Assembly (NCBI RefSeq): GCF_000003855.2 | Contig: NW_003101680.1 | Location: forward strand, 4,111,941-4,175,940 | Direction of reading: 5' to 3' | DNA: 64,000 nt | Origin: Blastomyces gilchristii SLH14081 | Taxonomy: Eukaryota > Ascomycota > Eurotiomycetes > Onygenales > Ajellomycetaceae | Shown here: piece after piece, positions 11,850 to 24,642 of the stretch | Layout of the letters: each line of letters begins with the position of its first letter | How positions within the stretch are numbered: the stretch's first letter is position 1 | Position numbers and translations under genes: made by a program | Notes under the pieces: model-generated | The model's database searches: none | The model's input: the letters and a program-made list of their open reading frames with translations, nothing else | Told to the model about the DNA's origin: nothing

Positions 11850-13018
11850 ATGTCTAACAATAATATGAAACTCTTAAACATAAGCATAGATACAGTGTCA
11901 CAGTGACTCTGAGCAATGTTGAAACTACAACAATAATAAATAGCTGATATGTATTCAACTTAATAACACTAATATGAAGAGATTCAATAACTAACTCACA
12001 TGATTTCAACATCTACAGAATTGAATACAAAAGCACTGAAAGAACACTTAGATACTCTCATATATTTTAATACTTCTAATCTCACTCTCTACTCATCATG
12101 AAGAATGGAAATACTCATGAAACTGAGTGTAGATGAAGATGTCATTGATTCATTGATTAATCAAGATTGATATATTAATGAATGATTGAAAGATCATGTG
12201 AAACAGAAGTTCTATTTATGAATGAAAGCATGTGAATCAGCATTGCAAATACCTGATAATATTATAAAATATCTTGATATCCTGTTCTGAGACACTGCCA
12301 TGTAACAGAAAGCATTAGATTGACTATAGAGTATCTGACAGAGAAACATTTCTCTTACAACATTCATTCCTGACTTCAACACCAAGATTCTAGAAGCAGG
12401 TGATCAATCTTAAGAGAATCAAATGAAGATTAACATGCTCAAAAAGACATTAACTTTCAAACTCTTACAAGTTCTTATAAGTATAGACAAAGATCAGACT
12501 TATGAAGACTTTCACACACAGCTCTGAACAATGAATAATCATCTTACTAAGCTCAAGAATATACAGAACAGTGATAGAAGATATTATATTTCAGCAACTC
12601 ATACACTCACGCTGAGGAATAACAATGATGCAGATGCCATGAATTGAGTAGACTTGAATGTCTACACATAAGCAAGAGTCTCTGCTGTCTGGACAGGCTT
12701 CTGAGTCCCTGAGATCACTCTCAAAGAAGTCATCAATTAATATCAATATGAAGTATGCATTAACTGTAATCAATCAGAACACATTGCTTTCAACTGTTAA
12801 TCAATCTATGTATCTTCATACTTAAGAGAAAGATCAGCATCTTCTCATTTGAAGAATGAATCAGCACCTGTTCACATCAATCACATTACATTAAAGAAAG
12901 ATTTAGAAGATAACTATAAGAATGTCTCAGTGAAACAGAGAAAAGATTAGCTTCTATTCAAATTTGTAAACAGAAGCTTAAAGAGATCAGATAATAATAA
13001 TTTAAAGAGAAGATAACA
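11850..13018 (+). pseudogene. gypsy A2 gag (degenerate)
   Basis: The Gag frame starts at the ATG at 11850, about 280 bases after the 5' LTR. It consists of a helical capsid-like region followed by an intact CCHC zinc knuckle at 12756-12797 reading CINCNQSEHIAFNC, which fits C-x2-C-x4-H-x4-C and would bind the element RNA. The stop-rich frame shows TGA and TAA in place of Arg, Trp and Gln. Gag appears to lead into protease without a long gap. No intact protein can be made. Confidence 0.8.
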
Positions 13019-13330
13019 ATGAATGTGATTCTTATATCTACTGTGATTGATAACATGTATAATATGAAAGCTATGATAGACAGTGATCTATGTTACTATG
13101 CAATGATAAAATCTTCAGTCATAAAATATCATAATCTTCAGTATATCTCTTTATCAAAATCTCAACTTCTCACAGAATTTGATGATTCAAAAGACATTTA
13201 TACTCATTATATAATGAAGCTGACTATAGATGTGAGAGAACATTAATATAAAGATATCTATACATATGAAGTTGATAATCTTGATTATAATCTTATACTA
13301 GAACTTATCTGACTATCTGAACAAGGTATC
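13019..13330 (+). pseudogene. gypsy A2 aspartic protease (degenerate)
   Basis: An open 75-codon stretch at 13019-13246 contains the retroviral-type protease core. The segment KAMIDSDLCYYAMIKSS corresponds to the family pattern (A)(L/M)IDSG-x2-x2-A, with the flap-side strand ISLSKSQLLTEFD following. The Gly after DS has become Asp (G-to-A). In A3 the same region is open from 57580 to 57849 and reads MIDSSLYYY. It would cleave the Gag-Pol polyprotein. Confidence 0.7.
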
Positions 13331-13639
13331 TTATTAAACACTTAAAATAGAAGCTTGATATTCTCTAATAATAATAGAATTCACAAAGATGATATTTACA
13401 AGACTATTGATCTGACACAGATCTCTGTCAATGTCTATAAAATACTCAGAAAAAGAAGTCACTGAAAGAATCACTGATAGCAGAATTATATATCAATCTA
13501 TTTTATCAGTCTGACTGATATTAAAAAGGCCCTAGAAAAATTATCTTATATTATAATAACAGATTCTCATACAAAACTCTCTCAATAATATCATGAATAT
13601 CTAGATATCTTTCAATAAGATAAAATTATAAATATACTC

Positions 13640-14960
13640 CTCTTACAAGATTCTGAAGTGAATCACAGTATTAAGTTAGAGAAAAAGAATGATAAGAATT
13701 CTGAATTATCATGAAGCTCTCTTTATAATATATCTCAAGATAAACTTCTTCTTCTTCAAAAGACACTCAATGATCTGTTGAATAAAGAATTCATATACAT
13801 CAGCAACTCTTTCACTGCAGTCTCTATTCTCTTTACAAAGAAATCAGATGAAGAACTCTGATTCTGTGTGAACTACTGAGATCTGAACAGATTGATAAAG
13901 AAAGATCAATATCTCTTATCTCTTATCAATGAAACTCTAGCATGAATCAGATGAGCTTAATAATTTATAAAACTAGATATTATTACTGCATTTCATAAGA
14001 TTTATATCACTGAAGAAGATGAATGACTTACAGCATTTCAAACACATTATAATCTCTTTGAATAAATAGTCATACTTTTTGAACTGACTAATATTCTCAG
14101 TATATTTCAGAAGTATATCAACTGAGTACTCTGAGATTTTCTTAATGAGTTTGTATCTGCTTATCTAGATGATATTCTTATCTTCACTGATGAATTCAGA
14201 AAAGAATATCAAGAGTATGTGTGAAAGATATTACAATAACTATGAGAAGCAGAACTATCAATAGATATTAACAAGTGTGATTTTGAAGTCAAGAGTATTA
14301 AGTATCTGGGTTTTATTATAGAAGCTGACAAGAGAATTTAAATAAATTCTGAGAAAGTCTCTGTCATTCTTGAATGAGAAGCTCTGTGTACTGTGAAAAA
14401 TGTATAAAGCTTCATCAGATTTACTAACTTCTATCAGTGATTTATATAAAACTTCTCAGATATTGTAAGACCACTTACAGATCTTACTAAGAAAGACTCA
14501 GTATTTCAATGATCAGTGAATACTAAAGCTGTATTTATACAGATGAAGAAGATGTTCATTAATACTTCTCTGCTAATAACATTTGATTCTGATTATAAGA
14601 CAGTTATTGAAGCTGATTTCTCTAACTATATAATAGAAGAAGTGATATTACAATATAATAATAAAGAGATTCTACAATCATGTATCTTCATGTCTAAGAA
14701 ACTGAGTCCTGCTGAATACAATTATGAGATCTATAATAAGAAACTTCTTACAATTATATACTGTTTAGAAGAATGAGACTCTGAACTCTGAAGTATCTCT
14801 GAATTTAAGATAGTCACAGATTATAAGAATCTCAAATACTTCATAATTACTTATAAACTCACTGAATAACAGATGTGATGATCTGAGTTCTTAAGTCACT
14901 TTCATTTTATAATACACTACTGTTCTGATAGCCAGAACTCAATGACAGATACTCTCTTAT
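13640..14960 (+). pseudogene. gypsy A2 reverse transcriptase and RNase H (degenerate)
   Basis: The reverse transcriptase begins near 13640. Its active site at 14162-14173 still reads YLDD (AYLDDILIFTDEF), with the palm strand KCDFEVKSIKYLGFIIEA after it and the thumb/connection NFYQ*FI*NFS to 14460, where Arg codons have become TGA. RNase H follows; the open stretch 14516-14776 carries FDSDYKTVIEADFS and the conserved [20 protein letters not shown] block. The segment ends with HF-x-FIIHY and a DSQNSMTDTL tether near 14910-14960. It is inactivated by multiple TGA/TAA. Confidence 0.85.
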
Positions 14961-15279
14961 AACAAGAGCAAGATATACTATCTGATGTAACAGATACTCA
15001 CTGAATGAATTGAGAGCACTGACTCTTGAACTCAAAGATACTAGTTAATTAAGATGAAACAGTTCATGACACTATACATGCTTTCTCAGTTAGAACTATC
15101 ATTGATATCTTCACTTCTTCTACACTGAATGAACTGTGATATACAGCAGCTTAGACAGATGAACTTCTTCAGATTCTCACTAAAGCAGTATATCAAGAAG
15201 CACTCTGATTTTTCTCAGAACTATATATAAGAACTGATATCTCAGAATATTCAATTGATGATAATAACACTCTATGATT

Positions 15280-16602
15280 TCATAAATAACACTGAGTTTC
15301 TCACTCTGAACTCTTACACACTTGAATAATGCAAGAGATACATGATTTGTATATAACTGATTATTCAGGCTGTGAATAACTGTATAGAATAATCTCTCAA
15401 GAGTTCTACTGATCTGAGATATTAAACAGTATCAAACACTTTATCTGAAACTGCAATCACTATTCTTCTATTATCTTATGAAAGAACTGTAGAAAAGATC
15501 TATTAAAATCACTCAATATCTTCAATAGAATCTGACAAGATATAGCAATTGACTTCACTATCAATCTATCTGAGAGTAAGAGTTGTAGAAATATTCTGAT
15601 TATCATGAATTGACTGAGTAAAGATGTAATATTGAAATCTTGTAATAAGATGAATATCAAACAAGTCACTGAAGCTTTTCTACAGAGTCTGTTCTATTAG
15701 ATGCATGAATTACTGAGATCTATAGTATCAGATCAGAGTCATCAATTTGTGAGTACTCTCTGAACAAGAATCTGTTAAGTTCTCAAGATTACACACTGTC
15801 TATCAACTGTCTTTCACTCTGAGACTGATAATGTATCAGAACAGATAATTCAGACTGTGAAGAATTATCTCTGAAAGTTCTGTAATCACTTATAAGATAA
15901 TTGACATGATCTTCTTCTACACACAGAGATTACTATCAACAGTCAAGATGCTGTTTTAATAAATATAAGCCTGTTCTTTCTTACATACAGATATCACATG
16001 AAAGTGTTGAATCTTCTAGAGATTACACAGTTCATATCAGACCTCTGCAGCCTGATTCAGATTGCTGATAATATAGTAATAAAACTCTGAGATGTCTGTG
16101 ATTGAGCAGAGATCTTCATGACAACTGTAAAACAAGATTAAGAGAATCAAATCAATGTTCACTGAGATCTCACTGAATAATATAAGATAGAAGATCTGAT
16201 ATGATTGAATCTTAAGAATATATAAATCATATATTCATCTCATACACTAGATTACTGTCATATCAAGTATAAAGTGATAGAAGTTCTAGATAGTCATAAT
16301 TACTGTCTTGACACATTATCAGAGATTCATGATGTATTTTATATAAGCTTACTTCATCACACTGTCACTGATCTGTTTCCTTCTCAACTGACTTCTGACT
16401 CACAGTCATCAGATATTATAGAAGAAGATAATGAGCTTGAGTGAGAGATTGAGAATATTCTTGATAAGAGACTCTGTGACTATAGCTGATAATATCTTGT
16501 GAAATAAATCAGCTATAATCAACTGACCTGAACTCTGAGTTCTGTGTTATCTGAAACAGCAGTTCTTGACTGATGAGAACTGCTTCTGAAAGAGAGGGCT
16601 AA
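15280..16602 (+). pseudogene. gypsy A2 integrase and chromodomain (degenerate)
   Basis: The zinc-binding head lies at about 15290-15480. The catalytic core shows an AIDFTINLSE strand at about 15542, an SDQSHQFVS block near 15728 (the second catalytic Asp) and SEQIIQTVKNYL near 15836 (the catalytic Glu helix). After the core comes a YHIKYKV/VFHISLL-like GPY-type region at about 16250-16360. The C-terminal end (about 16432-16590) is a chromodomain: an EIENILDKRL strand, then QYLVK*I, then a TLSS...W-type helix with TGA replacing Trp. The chromodomain would steer insertion to heterochromatin. The frame runs into the purine tract before the 3' LTR. Confidence 0.85.
16590..16602 (+). other. Polypurine tract of gypsy A2
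   Basis: The purine-rich GAAAGAGAGGGCTAA directly precedes the 3' LTR and is conserved in A3 before 61141. It is the expected primer site for plus-strand DNA synthesis. Confidence 0.75.
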
Positions 16603-16910
16603 TGTGGTGAGCTGTGCCTGATCAATTATATAAACTATTTCATTACACTTCACAGATCTCAATCACTTCATTCTTGAACATGTATGCTCTGATTCTCAGC
16701 CATTCTTGATCGCCGATCCTCGGCTGCTATGAACGCGCGTATATTCTCCCGCCTCAAAGCTCCACCGCGTACGTCACCACATATGTGTATAAATATCCAC
16801 CTTAATCACTGATTCTCGCACTTTCTCTTTCTTTCCTTCTCTAACATTTTTATCTTTGTTATATAAGACCTATAATATTATACCGATCTATTCGGCGTAG
16901 GCCTCTTACA
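16603..16910 (+). repeat. 3' LTR of gypsy A2
   Basis: Aligned with 11259-11567. Its inner (left) part has lost CpG (TGTGGTGAGCTGTGCCTG), while its outer (right) part keeps it (GAACGCGCGTATA, CACCGCGTACGTC, TTCGGCGTAGG). Confidence 0.95.
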
Positions 16911-16915
16911 GTAGA
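16911..16915. repeat. TSD of gypsy A2, right copy (GTAGA)
   Basis: Identical to 11254-11258. Confidence 0.95.
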
Positions 16916-17085
16916 GATCTATTATAAATACTGTTCATATTCTCTCTCTTTAGATAGTTCACTTATTTGTAAGTCTATGAGAGATTCAAGCTTTTCTCTT
17001 CAGAGAGATATCTTCTCATGCTCACTTTTCTCAACATTTAATGAAGAAAATTGATTCTTAATAAGTGAACATAGTCTATACAGTT

Positions 17086-17089
17086 GAGA
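17086..17089. repeat. TSD of gypsy C, left copy (GAGA)
   Basis: Repeated at 33127-33130. LINE1 reads TGAGA at the matching place near 6228. Four bases is within the gypsy range; a mutated fifth base is possible. Confidence 0.7.
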
Positions 17090-17263
17090 TGTGATTCAAA
17101 GATTGCTTGCCAGCGTACGATTACAGGCGTACACCGGCTTCTTATATATTGTAATATCATACACTAAATTAATTAGTGGCTGCTATGGCCTCTTTTACAC
17201 TCATAAGCAAGTTCAGAAGCAGTTACATTATTATTCAACAGTTATACATTCTTCTGAATTACA
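17090..17263 (-). repeat. 3' LTR of gypsy C (left)
   Basis: Starts TGTGATTC and ends GAATTACA. Its left, outer part keeps CpG (CCAGCGTACG, AGGCGTACACCGG) while its right, inner part has lost every CpG. The partner is 32953-33126. The following GAGGAAGAA on the minus strand (17264-17272) is a plausible purine tract. Confidence 0.9.
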
Positions 17264-20099
17264 TTCTTCCTCATCAGATTTGATCATGCTCACATAATCA
17301 TGACATTCATTCTAGCTTCATGCAGATTAGTGTGTCACTAGTATTCACAATCTTGTAGTCTATCTCTAATTCAGCTAGTATTCTGTGTACACTCTCACAA
17401 AGAAACTTTCACTATATTACATTTCTCATTCACTAACCTTTCTCATTCTTCAACTATCTTCTTCATTATTGTCATCATCAAACATCATCTTCATTTAAGA
17501 TTTCTACTCTCTCTTCTGTTCAACTCTTTCTATCTGTCTGCCTATCACATTGTACACATTTCTGGCAATGACTCTCTGTTCTTATAACAAGTGTCATTGT
17601 AGTGCTCATACTGAGCAGTTCATTAGCAGTAAGTATAATACATTGTGAAATGTGATCAGAACTTATTTATCTTCTAACAATCATCAGAACATACTATCAT
17701 GAATGACACATCTTCTTCATCTTCTCATACACTCTTAACTGTTTTCTTCTCAGCAGATTTCTGATCATGTTTTCTGACATGATTTTACATGAACACAGAT
17801 ACTGATATGTTGTTTTTATTCACATAGAATCTTTACACATTGACAGATTCACATCTACTGATGATAGTGAACTCAATGTTGAATTATTGATCAAGAACTT
17901 GAAGAATGTGATAATGAAGAAATTGTCTGTATCATATGTAACTGAATCTCTCACATCTCTCTCTACCTCTTCTGTCACTTCTTTCCCTGCTGCTCTCTCT
18001 CAATCTTCTACACTTGTCCCTGTGTCTGGTTCTCTCACTTCTGCTACCTCTGTTTCTGTGACTCTCACTCCTGCTACTTCTGCTTTCACTGCTGTCTTTG
18101 TTACTAGCTCTTCCTGTTTCAAGAAGATGTTGCATAGACTTGATAAACTACATTTCTTAGTATATACACTCTCACTCTTCTTACTGACCTCTAGAACAAT
18201 TTATTGTATAAAGACAGTATATAACACAACTATCTGAAGCTCAGTCACAGACACTGATTATTACATTCATTTTAAATATTCATGATAAGACAATCATTCA
18301 TTTATTTCAGAGAATCATTTCTCTTCTCAACAGTATCAAGATTGTAAGTCTTTTTCTTTTTATCTTTTCTTTCTGACACTGATTTTTCTATTCTTAGAAG
18401 AAATTGTTATGAGTTTTATTATACACAAAGTCATGACATTCACAGACATCAAGAAACTTTTCATAACTGTTAAATTCAATATTACAGGTATATTCACTCT
18501 GATGAATATCTTTGATATGATCAACTTATATCAGTCTATTCTCTGATATTTATCATCTGACTTCATAATACAGGTGAAGAATATTCATGTTTTCAGAAAT
18601 AGAAACATGAATGTTATGCTCTTTTATACTCACAGATGTGAGGCTTGTACACCTTGTCTGAGATATCATTATAAGAATAAGCTGTTCATACACTGTGTTC
18701 TGCTTTCTGTATTCTCTCATATTTCTCTCTCTCTTTCTAAGAAGCCTCATGTGTGTTGTAATTATATATACAATTCTAAGATCAGTGAGTGTTCATTCAG
18801 TAATTGTTATCTCTGCTTTTGCAGTTTTATACACTAATAATAGTTCTTAGTTGCTCCAGCAACAGAGATCATTTTAATCAAAGATGATAACATCACTGAG
18901 ACTACTCTCTTTCATCTCTAAGCTTCTCTCATCACTTTCTCTCTCTCTTCTGCAGAGAAGGTTGTGCACACACTGAGTTATAAGCATTTGATCTCAGATG
19001 ACTCTGACTGTTATTTATTCAGTTCTGCATCTTCTCTCTCTTCTGTTTCTTTCATCTTCACTCTCTCTACCCTGGCTTCTGATTCTGTGAGTTTCATGCT
19101 CTTCTTCAATTTTTCTACACATATGTGTATGCATTTCTATATTGGCATTCCAGTCAATCTTGCAATAAATAACATTAATGTCATATACAGAGCAGTAGAG
19201 GAATTGAAGATATACACAGTGTTATTATGAGAGTGACTTGTGATTCTTGAATCTCTTACAAATCTCAAGTTTTGAGATTTCTTTTATTTTTAATATTTTC
19301 CAGGTGGCATGATGTTGAAAATAGATTAAATATATGATATATGAAAATAAATGAAATGTATATAATAATTTTATGTCTTTTACAGCTGACTCTTATAGTT
19401 GATGATCAATTCATTATTTCTTTTCTTTTCTTATACTCTTTCTTTATCTGCTAGTCACTACTCTTACACAATCTCTATATAATACAGCATTCAGTGACTA
19501 GGTTCAGCAGCTTTCATCTTTTATAATTCTGTCTCACACATTATACTATCTCTCTTCACTTACTCAGATCACTACAGTGAACAGCTCATTGAAACTAATC
19601 TCACTCAATCTCTGAGTGTTCTCAGAGGTCAAGATGACTTGATCTCACATGTCTGTGAATGTTTCAGATAGTTCATTCTCTGTGATCTTCACAATTGAAC
19701 TGATATAAACAGTTGAATTCAACTCTGAATTTCTTTTTCTTCTGTAATCTGACTCATGTGTAAATCTGCTGCTTTGAGACTGCTCTTTACTATATTGCAT
19801 TCACTGTCTGCAGCATGTTATTATATAATCAGCTACAGTCTTATCACTTATTAAAGTGTGATATTCATCTGATTTCTTCATTACTTCTCATTCTTTTCTT
19901 ATAATTATGAAAAGATCAGAATAAGTGAGATCATCTGATTTGTAAGCATCTATGATTTCTCTTACTTCATAAGACTTTTCAATTGTAAGCTTCTTCTTTT
20001 TCAACACTGATAATAGTGCTGTGAATAATTATAATTCACTCAGATCTTGTATCTTTACTTTCATAAGTCATGAATTATTGATTAAGTTATGTAAGACTC
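17264..20099. other. Gypsy C tail region between integrase and 3' LTR; possible extra gene
   Basis: Nearly 3 kb that does not look like gag or pol. Both strands hold medium open stretches: + 17887-18237 (Ser/Thr/Val-rich, 116 codons), + 18574-18837 (Cys-rich, with a CEACTPC cluster) and + 18964-19230 (88 codons). The minus strand of the first is an Arg/Ser-rich low-complexity mirror. I cannot tell which strand, if either, was coding. The position matches that of the antisense frame of gypsy D (25636-26615). Sequences such as CAGGTGAAG near 18573 and CAGTAAGTAT near 17632 could be splice sites. The part around 19300-20099 is probably the C-terminal end of integrase plus spacer. Confidence 0.4.
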
Positions 20100-21260
20100 A
20101 TTTCTCTGATTCTTTCAATGCATATATTCCCAGAGAATGTGATTTGAGTATTTTATATGACTCAAATCATCTAGATTGAAACTTCTCAGAACTCTCATTG
20201 TGTACAAGAACTCATATTCTCATCTTGAGACTCAATTTCTTAACTAGTGAGTCTCATATTCTTTTTGATTGAATTACTCAGTTCAGAAGTAACTTATTAG
20301 CTTTTACACATGCATGGCTGATCTCTTTCAATCTTGATTTCACATCTGTGACTGTTGTTTCCTTTCTCACCTTTTTCAAAGCATTCTTCAGAATGCGCGG
20401 ATGCAATTTATACAACAGATAGAATGATGAATGCTTGAAGACTGCATACTGCTGAATTTGTGTGACTAATAGTACCTGACCAAGATATTCATTTCATAAT
20501 CTTATAGGCTTGTTCACTAGATATTTCATCAGCATGTTGTTCAAGATTCTATTCAAGTGTTTTATCTTCCTGTTCATCCCCAGATGATATGATGTTGTTC
20601 TATGATGTCTTGTCTGTAACTGACTTATAAAATGCCTCACTGCTTCTCTCATGAGATTCACATCATTATCAGTTAGAATCTCACACAGTATTTCATAGTT
20701 AATATAGATCTTATTATATAGAAACTTCACTATCATCTTCTCTGTCATCTCTGAAACTGCTTTTATAACTGGTCAGTCAGTAGCATAATCTATAGCAGTG
20801 ATTATTCATCAATTTCTATTTGATATTTACAATAATATGTCTATGAGATTCATCTCTCATTATTTGAACAGTTATATTATACACTTCATCTGATGTTGCA
20901 CTTTCTTGTATTCTAATCCTTTCTTAGATTCTTTCATGACCTGATAATTCAGGCACTTGTGAGTGTATATCTGAATGTCCTCAGCCATGCTTGACCAGTA
21001 TGCTCTTGATTTGAGTATACTCATGAGTTCAGGGCTTTCTAAGTGACTGAATTCCTTATGCATGTGAGTCATCAAGTCATGTCTAAATAAAGATTGTAGA
21101 TAGAGAGCTTTCACATATTCTAGATCACAGTAAAGCATAATGTCATTTTTCAATTTCCTCAGCTTGAAGTTTGAAAGCATCTCTTCTATTACTCTCACAA
21201 GACACTTGTCATCTGACATCTTGTCATTCTTCAAGTAAGAGATTATAATGTTCACTTATT
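20100..21260 (-). pseudogene. gypsy C integrase (degenerate)
   Basis: The open stretch 21255-20872 contains the H2C2 zinc-binding head: HKEFSHLESPELM, then IYTHKCLNYQVMKESKKG, where the last Cys is now Tyr. The catalytic core follows, and the open stretch 20748-20494 has EILTDNDVNLMREAV (catalytic Asp), then the TTSYHLGMNRKIKHLN helix where members of the family have PYHP-x2-NG-x2-ER-x-N. The C-terminal extension reads KHSSFYLLYKLHPRIL at about 20420-20370. The stop density is low for this window. It would join the DNA copy to its target. Confidence 0.85.
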
Positions 21261-21269
21261 CTAATTTCT

Positions 21270-22640
21270 TACATCTTCTCAGTGCATTTAATATGAACTT
21301 CTCTTATGCCTGATTCACAGAACCCTCACTTATAAAATCAGGTCTGTGACTGATTACATCAGACATCACAGTATTCAATCTCTTTCAGTATTTGATATGA
21401 AGATTATATGCTTGAAACTCTGAGATTCAATATGCTAAGTGTTTGAAAGATTTTATCATCAATTATAGATAGATAAGACTTTCATAATTCATGATCATCA
21501 TTGTTATATACTTATTGTTAATATATCTATCTCACAATGTCAGCACATACTTAATCACTAGCAATTCCTTTTCATACACTGAGTAATTGAGCTCAGTGTC
21601 TGATAGTTTTCTATCATTATACACTATCAGATGCAGCTTGCTGTTCTTGCTCATCTGTAGAAGAGCACCTTCAATAGCTCATTCAAATGCATTTATCTCA
21701 ATGTAGAAAGGTTTATCATGATCTGATTGAATAAGCATTGAGAATATTATTACACATTCTCTCAGTGTGAGAAAAGCCTCTTCATACACAGTATTTCAGA
21801 TAATTGAATAAAACTTCTTCTTTCACAGATTTGTATTCATTTCTCTTAAGAGATCTGAGAGTGATACTAATATTCATGTGAAATCCTTGATAAATCTGCA
21901 GTAATATAAGACTAACTCAAGAAACTGTTGTACATGATGTATATTTCTCAGCTACAGTTAATTTACTATAATATTCAATTTCTTCAGAATGAGATATATA
22001 CAGTCATCACTCACTACATGTTCTACAAACTTCAACTCTTTCATTTCAAACACACACTTGATTGATTTAACATAGAGCTTATACTCTGTCAGAGTTATAA
22101 GCACTTCATTGAGATGCTTCAGATATTCATTGTATGAGTTTAAAAAGACTAGAATGTTATTGAGATATACAAGATATGAGATTTCATTCTGTTTATAAAG
22201 AATTGTATTCATCATTATTTAGAAGATGATAGATATATTTGTCAGACTGAATGATATTATCAGAAATTTGAACTTCTCTCATTGTGTATTAAACACAGTT
22301 TGTGAGACTGATAGTTCATCTACACAGATCTGTTAGTATTCTGAGAGAAGATCAATCTTCAATAGATATCAGGTATTTTCAACTGTATGCAACTGTTATT
22401 GAATTTGTAGCAGTGAATATTCATTCTTGATCATAAGCTTGTTAAGTGCTTGATAATTGATATATATTCATTACTTCTTATCTGTCTTTTTCATGAATAG
22501 AACTGAAAAGTCTCACACACTTAATAAGAGTTATATAAGACTATGTTCTAGAAGATCTGTGATCTGACACTTCTGTTCTTCAAGATGCATTTGTGACAGA
22601 GAGTATGCATTCTGATTGACTGGTTTTGCATCTCTCATGT
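21270..22640 (-). pseudogene. gypsy C reverse transcriptase and RNase H (degenerate)
   Basis: The open stretch 22215-21958 spans the reverse transcriptase palm. The active site at 22156-22167 reads YLNN in place of YLDD (both catalytic Asp lost by G-to-A), followed by ILVFLNSYNEYLKHLNEVL and the KCVFEMKELKFVEHVVS strand. Upstream, near 22460-22560, is the FFMKKTDK-like region. RNase H lies at about 21760-21400 on the minus strand, with the conserved YSVYEKELLVIK-type block near 21580. Inactive. Confidence 0.8.
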
Positions 22641-22849
22641 CAATCTCATATACAAATCCTCATTTTGACAGCAATTTCAGTGAAAGATCTGTTCAGAAGA
22701 CCTTCTCATATTTCTTCAGAAGCTTCTTTATACACTTATTCTCTTATATATTCTTTATCTTGATTTTCTCTGCTTTCAGATTCTGTATGATATACAGAAT
22801 GCTTTCAGATGAGATCTTGTGAATTGTTCTCTTTACTTATTAATACATA

Positions 22850-24637
22850 AGCAGATTTAACTCTTCTATATCAGAGACATGAAATGTCCTTCTTATATCA
22901 GTTGATAGAATTGTATGAATCATTTTCTTCCTATCAGTTAACTGTATATAACATGTACATTATTGAATCTGCAGATTGAATCTTTGAAATCAATCAAGTA
23001 TGAGAATAAGATCATATTTCATATTCTGCAGCTCTCACACTCAAATATAGCAAGATCATTCTTCAAAGTGCAAGAGAACTCTTACTCTTACAGATAATAT
23101 CAAATATCAGTTATCAGATAATCTTATACATCAGAAATTTTTCACTCAGCAGACCTCTTTCAGTCTTCAGATCATATAATCATTAATATATTATATAGAA
23201 GCTTCTGTGTTCACTAACACTTTTACAGTCATCTCTCTGTTCTTACTCAAGTGTCTCTTATACATTAATGTTTCAGGCCTCAAGGCATTGAGATGAGCAT
23301 TCACTTCATTCTCACTCACACCTCAGTCAGAAGCCTGCTTTCTCTTGATATTTGCAGAATTCAGAGAGTCATCTAACACAGACATCTCTTTCACTTTTAA
23401 GACTTTTCATAGAATATCAGTGAGTGCCTCTGAGCTCACTGATTCTGCTAGTTTTTTGACTCTCTTGCTTTTCTTAACTGTGCATGCTGTGTGTAATCTT
23501 TTATATTATGATTTTAACATTCACAGTTGAAGCAAGCTTAATATTCATAATATCAAGATTTTCACTCAGAGAATCCCTTTTTCAGAGAATTCAGTACTTT
23601 AGCAATGACATTCAGATCTAGATTCATTGCATCTGAGTGTGTGACTTGTGTCATAGAAGTCTGATTACTCATTCTCTACTGAGACATACTCAATTGCAGT
23701 ATTTTCTGTCACAATTGACTCACTTATTTCTGTATAATAAGAATGTTGTATACTTCTTTCACTGTGTCTGATTACAAGGTTAAGCATTTTCATTTCACTC
23801 TCAACTCAGGTGTAAGATCATGAATGAAGATCTGTAAATAGAAAGATGTTAAAAGCTCTTTATTCAATATAAGATAGTGTAAGCTGAAGTGTATAAAGTA
23901 TGATATAAGATCACTTACTTGTCTACACTCAGTGAAATGTTTGTAACACTTATCTTATATATTCACTTTCTCAAAGTTGTACAAGATTCATTTGAAAAAC
24001 TCATTCTATATTTGTAAGAATGAATATTGCTTCAGGTCTGTGAAATTCATCTTTTTATCAGTTATTTATAATAACTTCACTTTTCTGTATAGAAACACAG
24101 CAGATCTTAAGACTTGTTAAAATTCTGTTAACTGTCTGTCTGTGAGTTCATATTCAATTCAATAATATAATTGCATCTGACTTAGCCAGCTGATTACAGC
24201 ATCATTTTTTCAGTTGTCATTGAAGCTTGATAACTCTGACAGATCTCTTAGCTTGATATATTTCATACTTGAATTCTCATTCCGCACAGCAGTCTCTGAT
24301 GATATGTACACTTCTGAAGAGATTATAAACAATTATAATGAGATTCTCAGGTTTAATATAGTTATCTATCTGTGTAAACATTCAATCTCTCACTGCAGGC
24401 CTAAGATCTGATTTTCTCTATTCTTATTGATAGTGATGATTGCATCAGTGAAGCTCTTCATAGTGAATACTTGATTCACAGTGAATACTAATTGTTGTTT
24501 AACTTCTGTCTCAGTCTGTCACTGTATACACAAGGCCTTGATCTCATTTAGAATCCTTGTATGCATACAGAGCTTCAATTTCAGTTCAGTGATTTCAGTT
24601 ACTTTTCTTACTGCTTTAAGTAAATTCTCTGAGAGGT
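22850..24637 (-). pseudogene. gypsy C gag and protease (degenerate)
   Basis: Gag lies at about 24637-23460. It ends with a zinc knuckle at 23493-23533 reading CFNCEC*NHNIKDY, in which one codon became TAA and the last Cys became Tyr. The protease region lies about 23250-22850, with an FVNTEASI-type strand near 23215. The start of the gag frame is disturbed by insertion of gypsy D at 24643. Much of the gag stays readable on the minus strand with scattered stops. Confidence 0.65.
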
Positions 24638-24642
24638 TCTGT
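24638..24642. repeat. TSD of gypsy D, left copy (TCTGT)
   Basis: Repeated exactly at 32452-32456. Confidence 0.95.

Larger units (their letters stand above)
11259..16910 (+). mobile_element. Ty3/gypsy chromovirus family A, full-length copy A2
   Basis: Complete 5.65-kb element: LTR (309 bp), gag, protease, reverse transcriptase, RNase H, integrase, chromodomain, purine-rich tract and LTR (308 bp), flanked by an exact 5-bp duplication. The domain order and C-terminal chromodomain place it among chromoviruses. It is the best preserved family-A copy and the reference for A1 and A3. It is inserted in the RNase H domain of LINE2. Internal sequence is almost without CpG or GG, whereas the LTRs keep many. 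Confidence 0.95.
16911..17089 (-). mobile_element. LINE2, middle segment between gypsy A2 and gypsy C
   Basis: Homologous to LINE1 6050-6228, in ORF2 between reverse transcriptase and RNase H. It is bounded by the TSD of A2 on the left and that of C on the right. Confidence 0.9.

Noticed and set aside
17932..18135. Arg/Ser-rich minus-strand frame in gypsy C resembling an SR protein
   Set aside because: Low-complexity mirror of a Ser/Thr-rich plus frame; composition alone gives the resemblance.
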